This document shows, piece after piece, positions 5,518 through 9,281 of a DNA stretch of 9,281 nt. This DNA is from an uncultured Eubacteriales bacterium (GTDB lineage Bacteria > Bacillota > Clostridia > Oscillospirales > Oscillospiraceae). Every line of letters starts with the position of its first letter. Positions within the stretch are counted from its first letter, which is position 1. The notes beneath the pieces are model-generated. The model had not been told where the DNA came from and did not search any database. It saw nothing but the letters and a program-made list of their open reading frames with translations. The DNA lies in the NCBI GenBank assembly GCA_900549495.1, contig UROL01000071.1:1-9281 (forward strand). Reading direction: 5' to 3'. A program made the translations under genes and the position numbers.

Positions 5518-6363
5518 ATGAACATTAAGATTATTTCCGACAGCACTTGCGACCTGTCCCCGGAACTGTTGCAGAAATATGATATCGACATCATCCCGCT
5601 GATTGTGATGAAGGATGCCGACGAATTTCTGGATGGTGTCACCATCACCCCTGCCGATATCTTTGCCCATGTGGCCGCCGGCGGCGACCTGTGCTCCACT
5701 GCCGCCAGAGGCGTTGCCGTTTTCCAGGAGGCGTTTGCCAAGTATGCCGGGAAATATGACGGCGTTGTCCATGTGAATATCAGCTCTGAATTCTCTTCCA
5801 GCTATCAGAACGCCTGTATTGCCGCAGAGGATTTTGACAACGTTCGGGTTATCGATTCCCGGAATCTCTCCAGCGGCCAGGGCTTGGTGGTTCTGAATGC
5901 CTGCGAGCTTGCCCAGACCGCAACAGATTTGGATACGCTGAAAGCAGAGCTGGACGAATTCACCTCCCGGGTGGAAGCCAGCTTTGTAATCGACCGGCTG
6001 GACTATATGGTAAAGGGCGGCCGGTGCTCCAGTGTGGCAGCACTGGGGGCCAATTTGCTGGGCCTGAAGCCCTGCATTGAGGTAAAGGACGGAAAGATGT
6101 CGGTGGTAAAAAAGTACCGCGGGCACATTGAAAAGTGCATCAGCTCCTATGTCAGGGACCGCCTGGCAGACCGGGATGGACTGGAAAACGGAACGATTTT
6201 CATCACCCATACGGATATCTCACCGGACAGCGTGAATGCCGCCTGGGACGGTGTCAGGCAGTACGGCAGCTTTGAAAATGTGTATGAAACCAGTGCCGGC
6301 TGCACAATTTCCTGCCATTGCGGGCCGGGAACCTTGGGCATCTTGTTCGTGCGGAGTAAGTAA
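5518..6363 (+). CDS. DegV-family fatty-acid-binding protein
   Basis: DegV/FakB proteins bind one fatty acid and, in characterised cases, present it to the FakA kinase to make acyl phosphate for lipid synthesis. The 281-residue length is typical. Visible motifs are IISDSTCDLSPEL (5-17), HVNISSEFSSSYQNA (85-99), IDSRNLSSGQGL (112-123), VKGGRCS (165-171), LLGLKPCIEV (180-189) and, at the end, C-H-C-G-P-G-T-L-G-I-L-F (266-277). The segment LCSTAARG (58-65) stands where many relatives have T-S-Q-P-S, so the loop is divergent. ATG 5518 follows GAAAGGA (5501-5507) with a ten-base gap; an upstream TTG at 5509 is too close to that site. It begins 23 bases after hxlR without a terminator between, so both are probably on one transcript. 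No fakA-like gene is in the window. Confidence 0.93.
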   Translation: MNIKIISDSTCDLSPELLQKYDIDIIPLIVMKDADEFLDGVTITPADIFAHVAAGGDLCSTAARGVAVFQEAFAKYAGKYDGVVHVNISSEFSSSYQNACIAAEDFDNVRVIDSRNLSSGQGLVVLNACELAQTATDLDTLKAELDEFTSRVEASFVIDRLDYMVKGGRCSSVAALGANLLGLKPCIEVKDGKMSVVKKYRGHIEKCISSYVRDRLADRDGLENGTIFITHTDISPDSVNAAWDGVRQYGSFENVYETSAGCTISCHCGPGTLGILFVRSK

Positions 6364-6369
6364 ACACAC

Positions 6370-6399
6370 AAACCGCTCCTGTCAGGGGGCGGTTTTCCT
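6370..6399 (+). terminator. Rho-independent terminator after degV
   Basis: AAACCGC (6370-6376) pairs with GCGGTTT (from 6389), with inner CCTG/CAGG pairing, and is followed by TTTTCCTT. It starts six bases past the degV stop and separates the hxlR-degV unit from the next gene. Confidence 0.85.
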
Positions 6400-6409
6400 T
6401 ACAAAGCGC

Positions 6410-6437
6410 TTGTTTTTTGCCGCTTCTGTGCTATACT
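6410..6437 (+). promoter_or_regulatory. Promoter of the threonine/serine exporter gene
   Basis: TTGTTT (6410-6415), 16 bases, TATACT (6432-6437). Transcription would begin near 6444, five bases before the ATG at 6449 and 35 before the ATG at 6479, which supports the later start codon. Confidence 0.6.
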
Positions 6438-6478
6438 GATACCGGCCAATGGCCCAAAAGAACAAGACGAGGGACATT

Positions 6479-7711
6479 ATGGATTATAATATGATTATGG
6501 ATCTTGCCGCAGATTTGGGCTATGAGCTCTCTATCAGCGGTGCAGAGACATTCCGGGTGGAAGACAGCATGGCCCGTGTTGTCGAAAGCTATGGAATATC
6601 CGCAGAGGTTTTTTCCATCCCCAACTATCTGATTGTCAGCATTCTAACGGAAACCGGAAAACCCATTACCCGAATGCGCCGGATTGGCTATCACGGCAAC
6701 AATCTGGATGCCGTGGAAAAGCTGAACGCCCTGAGCCGCCGGATTTGCACCAGTCACCCATCGCCGGAGGAAGCAATGCAGTGGCTGGAAGAGGTTCGTG
6801 GCTCCGTCCTCTGTTATGGACTTTCCACTTATCTGCTGGGAAATTTTCTGGGAGCGTTGGGGTTTGGCGTCCTGTTCGGATGCGGTCCGGCAGATATGCT
6901 GGTAGCCGGGCTTTGCGGCATCCTGGGCGGCGTTTTGAATCGCTTTATGGACCGGATGAAGGTCAACCCCTTTTTTGAGACGATTTTTACCGCCTTTTTC
7001 ATGGCATTTACCGCCTATGCTCTGAACACCCACGGCATTGCACAGAATGTAAACGGCGTGGTGATTGGTGCGCTGATGATACTGGCCCCTGGGCTGCTCT
7101 TCACAAACTCCATGCGGGATATCATCTATGGCGACACCAACTCCGGCATCACTCGGTTTGTGCAGGTGGTATTGATATCCATGGGAATGGCACTGGGCAC
7201 CGCCGTAGCCTGGAATGCAGCCACGCTGCTGTGGGGCACTCCCAGGAATCTGGTTGCCATGTCCAATCCCCTTCCCGTTACCGCCCTGGGAGCTTTGATT
7301 GGCTGCATCGGCTTTTCCATCCTGTTTAATATCCATGGCCCTGGTGGCTTGCTCTGTGCATTGGGCGGTGTGGGAACCTGGGTGGCCCTGGAGCTGATCC
7401 TACAGGCAGGCGGAGGGGCAATGTTTGCCTATTTTGCCGCCGCATTCTTCGCCTCGGTTTATGCCGAGGTGATGGCCCGGATACGGAAATATCCGGCAAT
7501 CTCCTATCTGGTGGTTTCCCTTTTCCCCCTAATTCCCGGTGCGGGAATCTACTATACCATGTACTACGCTGTGCATGGCAACATGGAGCAATTCGCCGCA
7601 GAGGGAACCCATACCGCCGCCATAGCCGGTGTAATGGCAGTGGGGGTACTGCTGGTATCCACCCTCGTCCGGTTGAATTGTACCTGGAAGGAAGCAAGAG
7701 AAAAGAAATAA
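6479..7711 (+). CDS. ThrE-family threonine/serine exporter (YjjP-YjjB fusion type)
   Basis: The 410-residue product joins both halves of the ThrE exporter family. The soluble N-terminal YjjP-like part carries L-S-I-S-G-A-E-T-F-R-V-E-D-S-M (17-31) and a Y-L-I-V-S-I region, then about five membrane helices with L-A-P-G-L-L-F-T-N-S-M-R-D-I (202-215) and G-D-T-N-S-G (218-223). The second half (about 265-400) is YjjB-like, with K-Y-P-A-I-S-Y-L (337-344) and P-L-I-P-G-A-G-I-Y-Y (350-359). In Corynebacterium ThrE such a single-chain protein exports threonine and serine using the proton gradient; many gut bacteria carry the halves as two genes. I chose ATG 6479, with GAGGGA four bases upstream, over ATG 6449, which has no ribosome binding site and sits too near the predicted transcript start. 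It is a one-gene unit with its own promoter and terminator. Confidence 0.92.
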   Translation: MDYNMIMDLAADLGYELSISGAETFRVEDSMARVVESYGISAEVFSIPNYLIVSILTETGKPITRMRRIGYHGNNLDAVEKLNALSRRICTSHPSPEEAMQWLEEVRGSVLCYGLSTYLLGNFLGALGFGVLFGCGPADMLVAGLCGILGGVLNRFMDRMKVNPFFETIFTAFFMAFTAYALNTHGIAQNVNGVVIGALMILAPGLLFTNSMRDIIYGDTNSGITRFVQVVLISMGMALGTAVAWNAATLLWGTPRNLVAMSNPLPVTALGALIGCIGFSILFNIHGPGGLLCALGGVGTWVALELILQAGGGAMFAYFAAAFFASVYAEVMARIRKYPAISYLVVSLFPLIPGAGIYYTMYYAVHGNMEQFAAEGTHTAAIAGVMAVGVLLVSTLVRLNCTWKEAREKK

Positions 7712-7719
7712 CCGTCTCC

Positions 7720-7758
7720 CGCCCCGCCTTGCAAAGCTGTGCAAGGCAGGGGCGTTTT
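7720..7758 (+). terminator. Rho-independent terminator after the exporter gene
   Basis: A long, almost perfect stem: CGCCCC-G-CCTTGCA (7720-7733) pairs with TGCAAGG-CA-GGGGCG (7740-7754), with a six-base loop and TTTT after it. It starts nine bases past the stop codon. Confidence 0.93.
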
Positions 7759-7838
7759 CGTATCTTTTCATGGGTGTGACCCTTTTCCTCGGGAATGCAT
7801 ATGTTGGAATGTGACATTTTGCGGAAAGGACGTATACC

Positions 7839-8594
7839 ATGCTGCTGTGTTTATTAACTGCCCTGGGAGTTGGCGGGGCCACAATTCTGGGAACCACATT
7901 GGGGTTCCCATGCCGAAAAATCTCCCATCGATTTCGTGACATTGTTATGGCCTTTGCGGCGGGAGTAATGCTGTCAGCGGCCGTCTGGGGGCTGATTATT
8001 CCTGCCATGGAATATGCGGACTACGGTGGCCCCGGCATTACAATCTGCGGTATTTTTGCTGGAGCCCTCTGCATGCGCCTGGTGGACCGGCTGGTGCCCC
8101 ATATCTATAAGCGGATTGGTTGGGAAAACGGCGGCAGTTGCCATCCGTTATCCAGGGAGCGGTTAGTTCTGTTTGTGGCAGCTATGGCCATTCATAATTT
8201 CCCGGAAGGGCTTGCATCCGGGGTCAGCCTGGGCTCCGGCGACCTGCGCTCTGCGCTGCTGATTTCCGGTGGGATAGCCCTGCAAAACATTCCGGAGGGG
8301 CTTGTCACCGTCACCCCCATGCTGGCAGCCGGAATTTCCCCAAAGAAATCCTTTTTATGCGGAGCGGCTACCGGCGTGATTGAAATGATTGGCACCTTTG
8401 CCGGCTTCTACGCCGTTACATTGACCCGGGCAGTGCTCCCCTTCTCCCTGGCCTTTGCAGGGGGAACCATGCTCTATGTCATCACCGACGAGATGATACC
8501 CGACACCCACAGCCATGGCAGTGAAGGAATTGCCACCTATGCCCTGCTGGCGGGCTTCTGCCTGATGCTGATAATGGACGTAATGCTGGCATGA
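7839..8594 (+). CDS. ZIP-family divalent metal transporter (GufA/ZIP11-like)
   Basis: ZIP proteins carry Zn2+ and related metals (Fe2+, Mn2+, Cd2+) into the cytoplasm. The 251-residue, eight-helix protein shows the helix-4 metal motif HNFPEG (119-124), the helix-5 motif QNIPEG (149-154), I-E-M-I-G-T (181-186) and D-E-M-I-P-D-T-H-S-H-G (217-227). Glutamine in place of histidine in the second motif matches the GufA/ZIP11 branch and Bordetella ZIP rather than E. coli ZupT. The usual histidine-rich loop between helices 3 and 4 is short here (about 88-108, few His). ATG 7839 follows GGAAAGGA with a sensible gap. The gene sits after a terminator and before a strong promoter, so it appears to be a single transcription unit. 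The region 7759-7838 holds no convincing promoter, only a short palindrome at 7808-7818. The exact metal cannot be told from sequence. Confidence 0.94.
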   Translation: MLLCLLTALGVGGATILGTTLGFPCRKISHRFRDIVMAFAAGVMLSAAVWGLIIPAMEYADYGGPGITICGIFAGALCMRLVDRLVPHIYKRIGWENGGSCHPLSRERLVLFVAAMAIHNFPEGLASGVSLGSGDLRSALLISGGIALQNIPEGLVTVTPMLAAGISPKKSFLCGAATGVIEMIGTFAGFYAVTLTRAVLPFSLAFAGGTMLYVITDEMIPDTHSHGSEGIATYALLAGFCLMLIMDVMLA

Positions 8595-8614
8595 TTCGGA
8601 ATCTGCTGCAGACC

Positions 8615-8643
8615 TTGACATGCCGGTAAGAATCCATTAAAAT
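8615..8643 (+). promoter_or_regulatory. Promoter of the glycosyltransferase gene
   Basis: TTGACA (8615-8620), exactly 17 bases, TAAAAT (8638-8643): near-consensus sigma-A. The start point would be near 8650, leaving a leader of about 29 bases. No terminator is visible between the ZIP stop at 8594 and this promoter, so read-through may add to expression. Confidence 0.78.
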
Positions 8644-8678
8644 AAGGAACAATACAAAAGCAAAGCGAGTTGATAGAT

Positions 8679-9281
8679 GTGAAATTGTCGCTGGTAGTGC
8701 CATGCTACAACGAAGCAGAAAATGTGGCGCTGTTTCAGGAGGAAACCATAAAGGCTTTCCTGGACTGCGGGTACTCCTATGAAATTATTTTTGTAGACGA
8801 CGGCAGTCAGGATGCAACACTGCACCAGCTGAAGAAGCTATATGCCAACGGAAGGTGTCCGGTAAAGGTGATTTCCTTCTCTCGGAATTTCGGCAAGGAA
8901 TCCGCCCTGTATGCCGGGCTACAGCATGCAGACGGAGATTATATCAGCCTGATTGACGCCGACTTGCAGCAGCGGCCGGAAATTGTCCGGGACATGGTTG
9001 CCTTCCTGGATGAGAACCCGGACTATGATGTGGTGGCTGCCTATCAGGACCGGCGCAACGAGGGCAAGGTGCTTTCCTTCTTCAAAAAGAGCTTTTATAA
9101 AATCATCAACAAGCTCTCCGATGTGGCACTTCAACCAGAGGCCAGTGATTTCCGAACCTTCCGGCGAAGTGTAAAAGACAGCATTCTGGATCTGGGAGAA
9201 TATCACCGCTTCTCCAAGGGAATTTTCGCCTGGGTGGGCTACAATACCAAATTCATCCCTTACACTGCTTGCGAGCGTGCC
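8679..9281 (+). CDS. Family 2 glycosyltransferase (GtrB / DPM1-like), N-terminal part
   Basis: The first 201 codons are present; the 3' end is beyond the window. The sequence has the GT-A fold motifs of polyprenyl-phosphate glycosyltransferases: LVVPCYNEAENV (5-16), F-V-D-D-G-S-Q-D (38-45), F-S-R-N-F-G-K-E (67-74), the metal-binding D-A-D-L-Q (93-97), S-D-F-R-T-F-R-R (156-163) and R-F-S-K-G-I-F-A-W-V-G (177-187). Relatives (GtrB, ArnC, DPM1) move a sugar from a nucleotide donor to undecaprenyl phosphate at the membrane, for wall or surface polymer decoration. The usual D-L-Q-D-P-P is D-L-Q-Q-R-P here. Two membrane helices would be expected in the missing part. The start is weakly defined: GTG 8679 has AAGCGAG nine bases upstream; TTG 8670 is in frame; the ATG at 8677 is out of frame and stops at once. 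Confidence 0.92.
   Translation, partial: MKLSLVVPCYNEAENVALFQEETIKAFLDCGYSYEIIFVDDGSQDATLHQLKKLYANGRCPVKVISFSRNFGKESALYAGLQHADGDYISLIDADLQQRPEIVRDMVAFLDENPDYDVVAAYQDRRNEGKVLSFFKKSFYKIINKLSDVALQPEASDFRTFRRSVKDSILDLGEYHRFSKGIFAWVGYNTKFIPYTACERA

Noticed and set aside
5128..6210. A 360-codon open frame on the minus strand.
   Set aside because: It is fully antisense to hxlR and degV, which carry clear family motifs. It spans their intergenic gap but has no ribosome binding site or recognisable domain.
6644..7336. A 230-codon open frame on the minus strand.
   Set aside because: It is antisense to the ThrE-type exporter, with a composition (Gln/His/Gly-rich) typical of shadow frames.
7775..7805. 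A possible promoter for the ZIP gene (TGTGAC ... TATGTT).
   Set aside because: The -35 box is poor and the spacing is 19 bases; too weak to list.
7808..7818. The short perfect palindrome AATGTGACATT ahead of the ZIP gene, considered as a zinc-regulator operator.
   Set aside because: Five-base arms are common by chance, it does not match a known Zur-type site that I can recognise, and no promoter is convincingly placed next to it.
1..9281. Search for mobile elements, CRISPR arrays, tRNA or rRNA genes, riboswitches and attachment sites.
   Set aside because: I saw no repeats with regular spacing, transposase motifs, cloverleaf-like sequence or long structured leader; the leaders present are short.

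Overview
The window looks like chromosomal DNA from an anaerobic, moderately GC-rich Firmicute, most likely a gut-type clostridium of the Oscillospiraceae/Ruminococcaceae kind. This rests on strong AGGAGG-type ribosome binding sites, housekeeping promoters of the TTGACA-N17-TAATAT type, many short U-tailed hairpin terminators, and the gene repertoire (DegV, HxlR, ThrE, a CopZ-like domain, a GufA-like ZIP). The taxon is an inference from style; no rRNA or marker phylogeny is available here. There are no tRNA or rRNA genes, transposases, CRISPR arrays or phage genes, so this is ordinary core or near-core sequence rather than an island.

Left part (1-2457, all minus strand): the first codons of an AGCS-type sodium:alanine symporter run off the left edge. 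Behind a terminator lies a compact, translationally overlapping operon: an unrecognised 44-residue protein (1283-1417), truA (tRNA pseudouridine 38-40 synthase) and an ArsC/Spx-family thioredoxin-fold protein that probably starts at TTG inside the truA stop. Next is an S33-type alpha/beta hydrolase (monoacylglycerol lipase-like), the second gene of the copper operon.

Centre (2463-5494): a copper-exporting P1B-1 ATPase (CopA) and, divergent from it, an HxlR-family winged-helix regulator. The intergenic region holds a near-consensus promoter for the regulator, candidate promoters for copA, and an inverted repeat placed where it could control both. CopA carries an extra heavy-metal-associated domain at its C-terminus. 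That domain is preceded by a strong in-frame ribosome binding site and ATG, so the gene may also make a free CopZ-like copper chaperone. This is the most interesting feature of the window.

Right part (5518-9281, all plus strand): degV (fatty-acid-binding protein), probably co-transcribed with hxlR and closed by a terminator; a ThrE/YjjP-YjjB-type threonine/serine exporter with its own promoter and terminator; a ZIP-family metal transporter; and the first 201 codons of a GtrB/dolichol-phosphate-mannose-synthase-like family 2 glycosyltransferase behind a near-consensus promoter. No intergenic stretch exceeds 300 bases. I saw no clear evidence of a wholly new multi-gene system; the leads are the CopA-CopZ arrangement, a possible copper-responsive HxlR, and the small gene ahead of truA.
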